DNA of 64,000 bases, from positions 1-64,000 of the forward strand of contig JABHDC010000077.1 in the NCBI GenBank assembly GCA_018673255.1, given 5' to 3'. How positions within the stretch are numbered: position 1 is the stretch's first letter; the number at the start of each line of letters is the position of its first letter. The notes beneath the pieces were generated by a model, which ran no database searches, was not told the origin of the DNA, and saw only the letters and a list, made by a program, of their open reading frames with translations. A program made the translations under genes and the position numbers. Origin of the DNA: Gemmatimonadota bacterium. Lineage in GTDB: Bacteria; Latescibacterota; UBA2968; UBA8231. Shown here piece by piece: positions 16,607-25,064 of the stretch.

Positions 16607-19599
16607 CGGGCGGGCTCACCATCGAGGGTCTCGCGCAGCGCCTGTGCCAGGCGCGAGGCATTCACAGGCTTCTGCACGACGGGGACGCCAGCTCGGGCGG
16701 CCTCCTGGGCAGCATAACCGGTAAGAATGATGACCCGGACGTCCGGGTTCAACTGTCGAATCTGTTCCAGGACTTCGATACCCGACATCTGGGGCATGGA
16801 CAGGTCCAGCAGAACGAGGTCGATCTGGTCCAATCCCTCCTGGTAGCGAGCCACGCCACTGGGTCCGTCCTGGGCCAGAACGACGGTGTAGCCCAACCTT
16901 TCGAGAATTCGCCCAATGACGGCTCGAATCATCTCCTCGTCATCAACGATGAGGATCCGTTCCCGGCCGCCGGGCAACTGGGTATCGCCAGTGGGTGGCG
17001 CTTCGACTTCTTCCTGGACGGCAGGTAGAAGCAGGCGGAAGGCCGTCTGCTGGCCGGATCCCATACTCGATTCGAGCCATCCCCCGTGTTGGCGGGCGAT
17101 GCCATAGGCGGTGAACAGGCCCAATCCCGTGCCCTGTCCAACATCCTTGGTCGTGAAAAAGGGTTCGAAAAGCCTTGCCTGGTCTTCAGCGGAGATCCCG
17201 GGTCCATTGTCAGTCACGCTCAGGCAGATGTAGTCACCGGCATCCGCCTCTGGATGGGCCAGCCGGTCCGTCTCCAGCCGTTCACGTCTCACGTCCACGA
17301 CGATGCGAGGGTGCTGCGTATCCTGCAATGCGTCTCGCGCATTGAGTAGCAGGTTCAACAGGATCTGCTCGACATCGGCGGCATTGCCCATGACGCGCGC
17401 TGCCGTCGTCGGCAGATGGCAGGTGATATCGATACGCCGATCGAAGATCCTGCCGCAGATTTCCACGGTCGCCTCCACGTGGCGGCGGACATCGATGGCC
17501 GCTGTTGCCTGCGATGGAGATTGCCGCGAAAAAACCAGAAGATGGCGGATGATCTCGGCCGCCCGATCACCGGCATCCACGGCCTGGTCGAGTAACTCCT
17601 CGAGCTCACCTGGATCGGGTCGTGTCTGGCATAGCTCGAGATTTCCGAGGATCACCTGCAGAAGGTTGTTGAAGTTGTGGGCGACACCCGCCGTCAACTG
17701 CCCGACGGCTTCCATCTTCTGCGCTTGCTGCAATTGTGCCTGCAATTGCCGACGTTCGGCGGTCTCTCGCTGCAGGGCATCGTCGCGGGCATCGAGCTGC
17801 TCGATATCGGCCAGGCGTTGGAAACCCTCCGACAGCGCTTCGGCGAGCTGGCAGAGAGATCGTTGATCGTCGGCGGAGAAAGCATTGGGCACCGTGCTGT
17901 TTACGCCGATGGTTCCACGCAGATAAGGAACATCCAGAACGGTTCGAATGCCGGCGCCATAGTGTTCGGCAATCGCGTCGTTTTCGTCGAATCCGTCGTT
18001 GGCGAGCAGGTCCGGCCTGTATACGGGTTCGCCCGACTTCCACATGTCGATGATCTGGAGGCCCGACGAGGACGAAGCGCGTATCCATTCCGTGTCGCCA
18101 CGCCGATTCCGCAGGGAGGTCACCTGGGTGGGATCTTCGCTCTCGATCACGTGAATGGCGCAGCCATCGATACTGATGCCGAGCATTTCCAGACATCGGC
18201 GGAAGGTAACGATTGTGCGATCGAGATCCTCTGCGTGCCGCATGCGCCACACTTCCTCACGCAACTCGTGCAGGGCGCGTTCACGAGCGATCAACAGGCG
18301 GTGTTCGGTGATATCTTCACTGTGATTGCGGATATACAGCAACCTGCCTTCGCCGTCGCGCACCGCGCTGGCCTGTCCCCGGTGCCACACGACTCGGCCA
18401 TCACGGTGCCGCAACCTGATCTCGAAGCTGTGACGGCCTTCCTCCAGCACCGTGTGCAGCCACGCATCGTGGTCACTGGCATCGACGAACAGGTCGGCAA
18501 GCCGTACCTGCTGCAGCTCGTCGTCCGTGTATCCGAGGATGGCCTCATGATGGGGGTTGCGGTAGAGAAGACGTCCCTCGGCATCATAATGGACGATTGC
18601 GATCGGCAGACCTTCCACCACATCGCGGTAACGGGCTTCGCTGGCGCGCAGGGCTTCCTGCACTTCATCACGCTCGCGCAGCGTAGCTTCCAGTTTGCGA
18701 TTGCGCCGGTCCAGTGCTTCCAGATCTGCCAGACGCCTGAAACCATTGTCGAGGGCCAGGGCGATCTCAGTCAGGACCTCGAGATCAGAGGCCAGGAATG
18801 CTTGCGGGCGCTGGCTGCTGACGGCCAGGGTCCCGCGAGAGAAGGGCACATCCACGACGCTGCGAACATCACAGTCGAGGAGTCGTCGGATCTCAGCTGC
18901 TTCATCGAATTCATCTACATGCTGCAGGTCCTGACGGCAGGCGATGGTGCCAGCCTGCCAGAAGCCGATAATGTTGTGCCGTCCCGCATCGGCATCGGAT
19001 CGTACGTAGCGTCCGTCACCGGTCAACGAGTGACACCACACCTGCATCGTGTCTGTGTCGACGAGGTTCATGCCACAGGCATCAAAGCGGATGCCCAGTG
19101 CTTCCAACCCACAACCGATGACTGCCAGCAATCGATTCATGTCCGGCTGAGCCCGCAGTTGCCATACCTGTTCGTGCAGGTCCGCACGCAGGCTCCGCAG
19201 CAGGTCGCGGTTGACGATGTCGGTGACATCTTCGCGGACGATGAGCCCACCGGCGATGGTTCCTGCACGATCGAACAGGGGACAGCCGTCGATCTGGGCA
19301 TGGTGCTGTCGGCCGGTGGTATCGGTGATGGACTCTCGGTGCTGTGAGGCGTGTCCACCGCCGATGGTGCGCAGGAGGTCTTCCATCTGAGCCAGGGCTC
19401 TGTCAGACCGTGCAAAGTCCAGCACGGAGCACCCGATACGGTCTTCTCGTCGGAATGGGAATCCGTGACGGGCAGCATACTGGAGGTGGGCATCGTTGAC
19501 ATCGACGATGAGGCCCTCTGTATCCACGAGGGTCGCCGGTGTGGGCAGAGCGCCGAACACATCGAGCGATCGGAAGGCCGAAGTCTGAGATGCAGACAT
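16603..19599 (-). CDS. Soluble hybrid histidine kinase (PAS-module-PAS-module-HisKA-HATPase-REC)
   Basis: 998 aa, without a clear membrane segment. In order: a PAS-like domain (about 10-130), a GAF-like module ending in DVPFSRGTLAVSS (about 150-320), a PAS domain (about 340-450), a second module ending in DVPYLRGTIGVNS (about 460-610), coiled coil, HisKA with GVAHNFNNLL (His about 665), HATPase with N-box LLNLLLNARDAL, G1 VTDNGPGIS and GQGTGLGLFTAYG, and a C-terminal REC domain (ILIVDDEEMIR, VLLDLSMPQMSG, QKPV). The ATG at 19599 was chosen over one 51 bp upstream because the PAS begins close by; no strong ribosome site separates them. It is the first gene of the phosphorelay operon and probably the active kinase feeding the downstream regulator. 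Confidence 0.92.
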   Translation of the reverse strand: MSASQTSAFRSLDVFGALPTPATLVDTEGLIVDVNDAHLQYAARHGFPFRREDRIGCSVLDFARSDRALAQMEDLLRTIGGGHASQHRESITDTTGRQHHAQIDGCPLFDRAGTIAGGLIVREDVTDIVNRDLLRSLRADLHEQVWQLRAQPDMNRLLAVIGCGLEALGIRFDACGMNLVDTDTMQVWCHSLTGDGRYVRSDADAGRHNIIGFWQAGTIACRQDLQHVDEFDEAAEIRRLLDCDVRSVVDVPFSRGTLAVSSQRPQAFLASDLEVLTEIALALDNGFRRLADLEALDRRNRKLEATLRERDEVQEALRASEARYRDVVEGLPIAIVHYDAEGRLLYRNPHHEAILGYTDDELQQVRLADLFVDASDHDAWLHTVLEEGRHSFEIRLRHRDGRVVWHRGQASAVRDGEGRLLYIRNHSEDITEHRLLIARERALHELREEVWRMRHAEDLDRTIVTFRRCLEMLGISIDGCAIHVIESEDPTQVTSLRNRRGDTEWIRASSSSGLQIIDMWKSGEPVYRPDLLANDGFDENDAIAEHYGAGIRTVLDVPYLRGTIGVNSTVPNAFSADDQRSLCQLAEALSEGFQRLADIEQLDARDDALQRETAERRQLQAQLQQAQKMEAVGQLTAGVAHNFNNLLQVILGNLELCQTRPDPGELEELLDQAVDAGDRAAEIIRHLLVFSRQSPSQATAAIDVRRHVEATVEICGRIFDRRIDITCHLPTTAARVMGNAADVEQILLNLLLNARDALQDTQHPRIVVDVRRERLETDRLAHPEADAGDYICLSVTDNGPGISAEDQARLFEPFFTTKDVGQGTGLGLFTAYGIARQHGGWLESSMGSGQQTAFRLLLPAVQEEVEAPPTGDTQLPGGRERILIVDDEEMIRAVIGRILERLGYTVVLAQDGPSGVARYQEGLDQIDLVLLDLSMPQMSGIEVLEQIRQLNPDVRVIILTGYAAQEAARAGVPVVQKPVNASRLAQALRETLDGEPAR

Positions 19600-19685
19600 G
19601 GGTAGCCTGGGTACGTGGAATGGAGCGCAGCATGGGGTCGAAGACCCCATTCATAGCATAGTCCCCCGGGTGGCCCTGCTAAATC

Positions 19686-19726
19686 CCGTATTCCTACGGA
19701 CCGACTGAGGTGTCCAGTACGGACAC
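19686..19726. promoter_or_regulatory. Two adjacent operator-like palindromes in a divergent intergenic region
   Basis: CCGTA-N4-TACGG (19686-19699) is followed by GTGTCC-N5-GGACAC (19710-19726). They sit between the divergent hybrid-kinase gene and the secreted-protein gene, about 87-190 bp from either start. Both are short perfect dyads with no U-tract, so operator function is more likely than termination, but this is inference. Nothing else is seen in 19600-19875. Confidence 0.35.
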
Positions 19727-19875
19727 GGACCATCCGGACAGCCGCGATCAACGTAACAGCTTTAGGTTGGCAATCTGGTATCACACTGTGCAATTATTAC
19801 CAGGGGAACATGCCGGGCATGGTGCCCGGTCACGTTACCTGGAACACACAAGCACCTCAACTGAAAGGAATCGAG

Positions 19876-20916
19876 ATGGGCTCGACTCGCCTGGCCCTGC
19901 CTCTTCTACTGTGCCTGCTGCTCGGTGTCTGTGAAGCCACCGCGCAAGGTTCAGGGAATATCGTCTGGGTACCAACAGCCTCCACGTTCGATGGCACGGC
20001 TTTTACCCAGGTCGCTGATGGGGTGGGCGTCACCAGTTTCGGATTGCCGGGCCCCACGAACCCTGCCGGTGCTGGCTTCAGCCAGGATGGGTTCTACGCT
20101 TTCGGATTTGCTACGGCCATCCCCGGCGATGATGGTCCCATGTTGTCGCAGATGGAGCTGAGCCAGTCACCCCTGAAGGCGGGCACACAGCTCGTGCTGG
20201 CCTTCGACAAGGGGGCTGAGGATCACATCAGCTTCGTCGCTCTGCTCGCCGATGCGTCTGAACCGGGCAACATCGGTGTGAAGGTGATTTCGTCGACTCG
20301 CTTCGAGATTCGTGCGACCATCGCGGATCCAGCGCCATCGGAGACGAACAATCCGGATCAGGTGAGCGCGGCATTTGGCCTCATCGTGCAGACGACGAAT
20401 GCCCCGGAGGAGAGCTTCAACTTCCGCGGCACCACCTTCGTCACCGACATGCTGTGGGTGGATCTGGAACCCATGGCACTGGCCGAGTTGCCGCAGTTCG
20501 GTGAAGCCCCCGATATCTCTGGCTTCGTCGTGGGTCTGGCCGCTCAGGGCGTGTCGTTGTCTGAGGCCAATCCGGTCACCTTCACCGCCTACATCCCGGA
20601 GCGCCTCTTCGAGGCAGGTCGAGCACACGGGGTCGAGGTCGACGGCGCCAACTGCCTGGGCTACCGGACCTACGTGGAACTCACCGGCTCGGAGGATGGC
20701 TTCTTCAAACTCAATTCGCCCGATGATCAGCCGGCGATCGACGCAATGTTCGATACCGATGGCGATGGTAGTGGTGACGCCCTGTGGGCTTTCCGGATTC
20801 GGAATTCCCAGTGGTCACGTCAATCGCTGATGTTCGGTCGCGTCGAAGAAGATGAGATCGTGCCGACGGCAACACCTGAAAGCACGTGGGGGACCGTCAA
20901 GCGAGCCGCTCACTGA
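19876..20916 (+). CDS. Secreted protein of unknown function
   Basis: 346 aa. A signal peptide is clear: positively charged start, a leucine-rich core (LALPLLLCLLLG) and a cleavage-like ATAQ-G site at about residue 24. The mature part looks beta-rich with many Gly, Asp and Thr, and has one Asp-rich segment near the C-terminus, FDTDGDGSGD, resembling a calcium-binding loop. I do not recognise a family. The ATG at 19876 is preceded by AAGGAA and begins the signal peptide; an upstream ATG (19810) would put 22 residues before it. It is monocistronic, bounded by a divergent kinase gene and a strong downstream terminator. Confidence 0.8.
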   Translation: MGSTRLALPLLLCLLLGVCEATAQGSGNIVWVPTASTFDGTAFTQVADGVGVTSFGLPGPTNPAGAGFSQDGFYAFGFATAIPGDDGPMLSQMELSQSPLKAGTQLVLAFDKGAEDHISFVALLADASEPGNIGVKVISSTRFEIRATIADPAPSETNNPDQVSAAFGLIVQTTNAPEESFNFRGTTFVTDMLWVDLEPMALAELPQFGEAPDISGFVVGLAAQGVSLSEANPVTFTAYIPERLFEAGRAHGVEVDGANCLGYRTYVELTGSEDGFFKLNSPDDQPAIDAMFDTDGDGSGDALWAFRIRNSQWSRQSLMFGRVEEDEIVPTATPESTWGTVKRAAH

Positions 20917-20968
20917 CAAGGTGTACCTGAGACCGGCTTCCGGTTGCAGGTCAGCTGTTGTATTTGAA

Positions 20969-21005
20969 AAAGGGGGCGGTCATCACTTGATGGCCGCCCC
21001 CTTTG
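20969..21005. terminator. Strong bidirectional intrinsic terminator
   Basis: GGGGGCGG-T-CATCA / TGATG-G-CCGCCCCC forms a long GC-rich stem with a CT loop, preceded by an A-run and followed by CTTTGTTT. It separates the secreted-protein gene from the convergent nadA operon and can serve both. Confidence 0.9.
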
Positions 21006-21084
21006 TTTGATCTTTCAGACCACCAGACGTCTCTCCGCCGTCCAACGATCAGGGCGGGCACGTCTGGGTCGCCGAACCGGTGAC

Positions 21085-22062
21085 TCAGTGGTCCCGGGGT
21101 ACTGCCATCATCCGCTCAAGCGATCTGCGAGCGCCCTCAATGACATCGTCATCGAGGGTGATCTCGAATCGCTCATCGGCCAGGGAGAAGTAGATATCCT
21201 GCAGGCCGGTGACCTTCATGTAGGGGCAATGAAGCCGGCAACCGATACAGCCATCTGCGGATACGAATTCCTTGTCCGGATAACGCAGCTTCAACTGGTG
21301 GATCATACCCTCTTCGGTGGCGATGATGAAGGTCCTGGCGTCCGGATATCGGCCCACGGCATCGAGCATCCCTGTCGTGGAGCAGACCTCGTGTGCTGCA
21401 TCCACGACATCTTCACGGCATTCGGGGTGGGCGATGATGATCGCCTCCGGATAATCGCGCCGTGTGCGGTCGACACTGGCATTGCGCAACACGTCATGCG
21501 TGGGGCAGACGCCGTCGTAGGCGACGATCTCTTTCTCCGGAACCTGCTTGGCCACCCAGCGTGCCAGATTCTTGTCGGGCGTGAACAGCACTTTGTCCGT
21601 GTCGAGACTGCGAACGACTGACACGGCGTTGGCGGAGGTGCAGCAGATATCGGATTCGGCCTTCACTTCGGCGGTCGAATTCACATAGGTGACGACCGTA
21701 TGATCAGGGTAGCGCTCCCTCCATTCTTCCAGACTTTCCACCGTGATCGCATCGGCCAGGGCGCAACCGGCGCCGAGGTGGGGCAGGAAGACCTGCTTGT
21801 TCGGGCTCAGGACCTTCGCTGATTCGGCCATGAAGTGAACGCCGCAGAAAACGATCATGTCTGCGTCGGTACGGGATGCCTCTAGCGACAATCCCAGCGA
21901 ATCACCGGTGAAGTCGGCAATGTCCTGTACCGGAGAGATCTGGTAGTTGTGGGCAAGAATGACCGCGTTTTTTTCTGAACGCAGGCGCTTGATATGCCGA
22001 ATCAGTTCCTCTTCAGGGATGTCGGCGACGGGCAACTGGTTGACGAGGGAAGTATCAGTCAT
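21085..22062 (-). CDS. nadA: Quinolinate synthase NadA
   Basis: 325 aa. It condenses iminoaspartate with dihydroxyacetone phosphate to quinolinate, using a [4Fe-4S] cluster, in de novo NAD synthesis. Landmarks: ILAHNYQISPVQDIADFTGDS, FCGVHFMAESAKVL (first cluster cysteine), the VVTYVNSTAEVKAESDICCTS segment, a second conserved Cys in the AHPEC segment, and the C-terminal DGCIGCRLHCPYMK with the last cluster cysteine. The ATG at 22062 has GGAG eight bases upstream, lying in the end of the small upstream gene. NadB and NadC are not in the window. Confidence 0.97.
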   Translation of the reverse strand: MTDTSLVNQLPVADIPEEELIRHIKRLRSEKNAVILAHNYQISPVQDIADFTGDSLGLSLEASRTDADMIVFCGVHFMAESAKVLSPNKQVFLPHLGAGCALADAITVESLEEWRERYPDHTVVTYVNSTAEVKAESDICCTSANAVSVVRSLDTDKVLFTPDKNLARWVAKQVPEKEIVAYDGVCPTHDVLRNASVDRTRRDYPEAIIIAHPECREDVVDAAHEVCSTTGMLDAVGRYPDARTFIIATEEGMIHQLKLRYPDKEFVSADGCIGCRLHCPYMKVTGLQDIYFSLADERFEITLDDDVIEGARRSLERMMAVPRDH

Positions 22063-22067
22063 TGCGA

Positions 22068-22283
22068 TTACTCCGTGACCTTCGCCCCTGCATCCAGGGG
22101 GAGGGCTTCGGTGCCATTGGGGAAAGCGCGCCAGAATTCCTTGCGGATCAGGCCCGTGATCATCGCGCTCTTGCTGATGCCGTGGTAGTGGGCGATCGCC
22201 TCGAGCATCCCGAAATCACGCTCGGTTGCAGAAAAGGTGCGTGGGCGGGAGCGGTCGCGCTCCGGCTTGGCTGTCGTGGTCAT
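22068..22283 (-). CDS. Small ribbon-helix-helix-like protein, probable regulator of nadA
   Basis: 71 aa. The centre reads like a ribbon-helix-helix (Arc/MetJ/CopG) fold: a short strand (RPRTFSATERD), helix A (FGMLEAIAHYHG), the turn ISKSA, and helix B (MITGLIRKEFWRAF). Its stop is five bases from the nadA start and its last codons hold the nadA ribosome-binding site, so the two are one operon. A near-consensus sigma70 promoter with repeated half-sites lies upstream, which suggests autoregulation. It is not similar to NadR, NiaR or NrtR as I know them. Function as a transcription factor is inferred; an accessory or toxin-antitoxin-type role without a visible partner toxin is less likely. Confidence 0.72.
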   Translation of the reverse strand: MTTTAKPERDRSRPRTFSATERDFGMLEAIAHYHGISKSAMITGLIRKEFWRAFPNGTEALPLDAGAKVTE

Positions 22284-22320
22284 AAGCCTGGGTCGGCGAT
22301 GAGGAATTATTAATTATTTA

Positions 22321-22360
22321 CTAATATCGCACTAATAGTTCATTCATTATAAATGATGAA
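22321..22360 (-). promoter_or_regulatory. Operator-like repeats over the nadA operon promoter
   Basis: On the minus strand TATTAG-N5-TATTAG (22337-22321) is a direct repeat with an 11-bp period, placed just after the -10 box. A near-palindrome TTCATTCATT-ATA-AATGATGAA (22339-22360) covers the -10 box. Ribbon-helix-helix proteins often bind tandem half-sites about one helical turn apart, and the first gene of the operon encodes such a protein. Confidence 0.5.
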
Positions 22361-22374
22361 CAAAGTAGAGTCAA
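22346..22374 (-). promoter_or_regulatory. Near-consensus sigma70 promoter of the RHH-nadA operon
   Basis: Minus strand TTGACT (22374-22369), 17-bp spacer, TATAAT (22351-22346). The start site would be near 22339, about 56 nt before the small gene's ATG. The region is strikingly AT-rich against its neighbours. Confidence 0.8.
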
Positions 22375-22618
22375 TGTTTTTTTGCCACAGAAGACTTCTC
22401 TGAATGCAAAACAGAAATTCCTCATGCAGAGGCCGGATGACTGTAGGGTTTCAGGAAATATTGAAACAGACATAAATGTCGGAAGAATTATGGAAACGAC
22501 AGATATGTTATGTGAGAGCGCAGAGCAGGCAGCAGAACACCTGCAGGTGCGCTCCCGCATCGATGACGACCTCTCGGGAAGAGCTCTCCGGGAAGTCTGT
22601 CATCGGCGGGGCGTACAC
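22375..22618. other. Intergenic stretch between dapL and the nadA operon
   Basis: No credible gene. It contains a 7-bp dyad CGATGAC/GTCATCG (22561-22605) enclosing a direct repeat CTCTCGGGAAGAG / CTCTCCGGGAAG; lying just past the dapL stop on the minus strand, it could act as a terminator but has no U-tract. The rest is moderately AT-rich with nothing recognisable. Confidence 0.4.
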
Positions 22619-23845
22619 CTACAGCGCGCTGATTCTCCGCATTGCTTCGTCCACCAGGTCGCGATGCTGGAAGGCTGACAGTCGCAGGTACCCCTCGCCG
22701 GCGGCACCGAACCCGGCACCCGGTGTGCTGACCACATGGGCCTCATTCAGAAGCCGATCAAAGAATCCCCAGCTGTCTACACCCTCTGGACAGGTGATCC
22801 ACAGATACGGCGCATTGTCGCCACCAAAGACAGTATAGCCGGCAGCGGTCAGGCGCTGCCGCATGATGGCCGCATTGGCGAGGTAGAAGTCGACGAGTTC
22901 GCGCACGGCGGCTTTGCCTTCGTCCGTATAGCAGGCTGCCGCACCGCGCTGCACCGGATAGCTGACGCCATTGTATTTCGTCGACTGTCGCCGGCTCCAC
23001 AGAGAGTGCAGGGAGTGCTGACTGCCATCGGCCGCCGCGATCTGCAACTGCTTGGGGACGACGGTGTAGCCGCAACGCACGCCGGTGAACCCGGCCGTCT
23101 TCGAGTACGACCGCATTTCGATCGCGACCTCACGGGCGCCCTCCAGTTCGTAGATCGAGTGGGGGATCGAGTCATCGGTGATATAGGCCTCATAGGCAGC
23201 ATCGAAGATGATGACCGAACCCTCCGTCCTGGCGTAGTCGATCCAGCCGCTCAGGTCCTGGCGGGACATCACGGCTCCCGTGGGGTTGTTGGGCGAGCAC
23301 AGATAGATGACGTCGACGTGGGTCTCGGGCAGGGGCGGCGAAAAGCCAGCCTCTTCGAGACACGGCAGATACACGAGTCCCGCGTAGCGCCCGGCCGCAT
23401 CCGCCTCGCCCGTGCGCCCGGCCATGACATTCGAGTCACAATAGACCGGATACACCGGATCGGTCATGGCGACGATGTTGTCGAGGCCAAAGATCTCCTG
23501 GATGTTCGCCGAATCGCACTTGGCGCCATCGGAGAGAAAGATCTCAGACGGATCGATCTGCACATTGCGGCCGCCAAAGTCATGCTTGGCGATCGCCTCG
23601 AGCAGGAAGTCGTATCCCTGCCCGGGCGGATATCCACGGAACGTCTCGTCGTGGGCCAGTTCCTCACAGGCCTCTTTCATCGCATCGGCGACGGAGCGGG
23701 GGATGCCGCGCACGACATCACCAATCCCCATCTTGATGATCTGCGCATCGGGATGGGCATCGGCAAAGGCCTGTGAACGCCGTCCGATCTCAGGAAAGAG
23801 GTAGCCGGCTTTCAGTTTCAGATAATTCTCATTGAGCGTCGCCAT
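22619..23845 (-). CDS. dapL: LL-diaminopimelate aminotransferase DapL
   Basis: 408 aa, PLP-dependent fold-type I enzyme. It converts tetrahydrodipicolinate directly to LL-diaminopimelate with glutamate as donor, bypassing the succinylase/acetylase routes of lysine and peptidoglycan precursor synthesis. Landmarks: [33 protein letters not shown], the [18 protein letters not shown] segment characteristic of Dap[18 protein letters not shown] and the PLP lysine in [17 protein letters not shown]. DapL is known from plants, Chlamydiae, cyanobacteria and several FCB-group bacteria. It is separated by 136 bp from a divergent TIM-barrel gene; a shared promoter region is likely. Confidence 0.96.
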   Translation of the reverse strand: MATLNENYLKLKAGYLFPEIGRRSQAFADAHPDAQIIKMGIGDVVRGIPRSVADAMKEACEELAHDETFRGYPPGQGYDFLLEAIAKHDFGGRNVQIDPSEIFLSDGAKCDSANIQEIFGLDNIVAMTDPVYPVYCDSNVMAGRTGEADAAGRYAGLVYLPCLEEAGFSPPLPETHVDVIYLCSPNNPTGAVMSRQDLSGWIDYARTEGSVIIFDAAYEAYITDDSIPHSIYELEGAREVAIEMRSYSKTAGFTGVRCGYTVVPKQLQIAAADGSQHSLHSLWSRRQSTKYNGVSYPVQRGAAACYTDEGKAAVRELVDFYLANAAIMRQRLTAAGYTVFGGDNAPYLWITCPEGVDSWGFFDRLLNEAHVVSTPGAGFGAAGEGYLRLSAFQHRDLVDEAMRRISAL

Positions 23846-23981
23846 CGATCTGCCTTCTATTCTTCACTCACTCTATATTATTAGGCCCGACACAGGCCCG
23901 ATCACGGGTCGTGTCAGAGAGGGCTAAATCTACAGTCGTTGATGCGCGGGGCAAAGACGGCCACAGAGAAGGGGTTCGATC

Positions 23982-24911
23982 GTGGACATAGGATTCTTCA
24001 CCAACGCCGGCGCCGACAATACCTGGAGTCTTCAGGAATGCGCCAAGTGGGCACGCGAACACGACTTCGATTGCATTCGTCTGGCGGACCGGGGCGCGGC
24101 GGATTCGGCATCCATCCTCCAGGACCCTTCTGTGCTGCGCGATGGTCTGGCTGAACACGATCAGTATCTGGCTTGTCTCACATCCCACTGCAATCTGCTT
24201 GATGACGACGCCGAAACGGCCGGTCTCGAACAGGAGCGTCTCCTGCGCGCCATCGATGCGGCGGCTGCCATCGAGTGTCCCGTCGTGTTGACCGGCTCGG
24301 GATCCCCGGTGAGGAATGGCACCTTCTACGGAATGTTCTCCTCGCCACCTGGCAATGCCAGCGATCGATCTGACGAACTGGTCGAGCGTTACCGGCAGAT
24401 GTTCACACCCATCGCCGATCACGCGCGTGATCGTGACATCCGTATCGCCCTTGATGTGGCCGTGCGCATGGGCAATATCGGTTGCAATCCCGAGATGTGG
24501 GATCGCCTTCTGGACGCGGTTCCGTCAGACCACATCGGGCTGTCCTGCGACCCCTCCCACTGGGTGTGGATGGGGATCATGCCCGCCGAAGACGTGATCC
24601 GAGAGTATGCCGGCAAATGGTATTTCGCCGACCTCAAGGATTGCGAGGTGAGCCCACGGATGCGATATCGCCAGGGCATCATCGGCAACTGGTGGTGGCA
24701 ATATCGTGTCTGCGGTCGTGGCGACCTGAACTGGGCCAAGATCATCCACGCCCTGGGTGAGTCAGGCTATGACTACGTCCTGGATGTGGAGAACGAAGAC
24801 CGCGGCATGCCCGGACTCGAGGGCTTCGCCTTCGCCGGCCGCCATCTGCGACAGCTGTTGCCGGACCGACAGCAGGCACAGCCAGTGAAGGAGCCCTGGC
24901 TCATCCGCTGA
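23982..24911 (+). CDS. Sugar phosphate isomerase/epimerase (AP endonuclease 2 / xylose-isomerase-like TIM barrel)
   Basis: 309 aa with a GTG start preceded by AGAAGGGG. TIM-barrel protein of the IolE/xylose-isomerase-like group: barrel strands include DIGFFTNAG, DFDCIRLAD, CPVVLTGSG, IRIALDVAV, IGLSCDPSHWVWM, WYFADLKD and YVLDVENEDRG, with metal-binding Glu/Asp/His at strand ends. Such proteins isomerise or epimerise sugars or inositol derivatives, but specificity cannot be read from sequence. It is a lone gene between dapL and glnS. Confidence 0.85.
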   Translation: MDIGFFTNAGADNTWSLQECAKWAREHDFDCIRLADRGAADSASILQDPSVLRDGLAEHDQYLACLTSHCNLLDDDAETAGLEQERLLRAIDAAAAIECPVVLTGSGSPVRNGTFYGMFSSPPGNASDRSDELVERYRQMFTPIADHARDRDIRIALDVAVRMGNIGCNPEMWDRLLDAVPSDHIGLSCDPSHWVWMGIMPAEDVIREYAGKWYFADLKDCEVSPRMRYRQGIIGNWWWQYRVCGRGDLNWAKIIHALGESGYDYVLDVENEDRGMPGLEGFAFAGRHLRQLLPDRQQAQPVKEPWLIR

Positions 24912-24947
24912 ACGAATCGTTGACCCGACGGTGACTCATCGCAGGTC

Positions 24948-24998
24948 ATGATGGCGGAGGTCTGGACTCTCTGGCGCTGGCACGACGCCTGGCAGTGA
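24948..24998 (+). other. Short tryptophan-rich reading frame ahead of glnS (possible leader peptide)
   Basis: A 16-codon frame MMAEVWTLWRWHDAWQ with four Trp codons and AGG seven bases upstream. It lies 67 bp before glnS. No terminator/antiterminator pair with a U-tract is apparent downstream, so classical attenuation is not supported and chance is possible. Confidence 0.15.
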
Positions 24999-25064
24999 AC
25001 ACCGGCGATGGGCGTCATCGCTGTTCGGCTGCACTGCTTACCCAATATCACAACGACAAGAGAC

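Noticed and set aside
17677..19347. Plus-strand open frame (556 codons) inside the hybrid kinase
   Set aside because: Antisense to the PAS and sensor modules; no recognisable domain. Such frames are common when the third codon position of the real gene is GC-rich.
22736..23776. Plus-strand open frame (346 codons) opposite dapL
   Set aside because: Fully antisense to a well-supported aminotransferase, and no motif in its translation.
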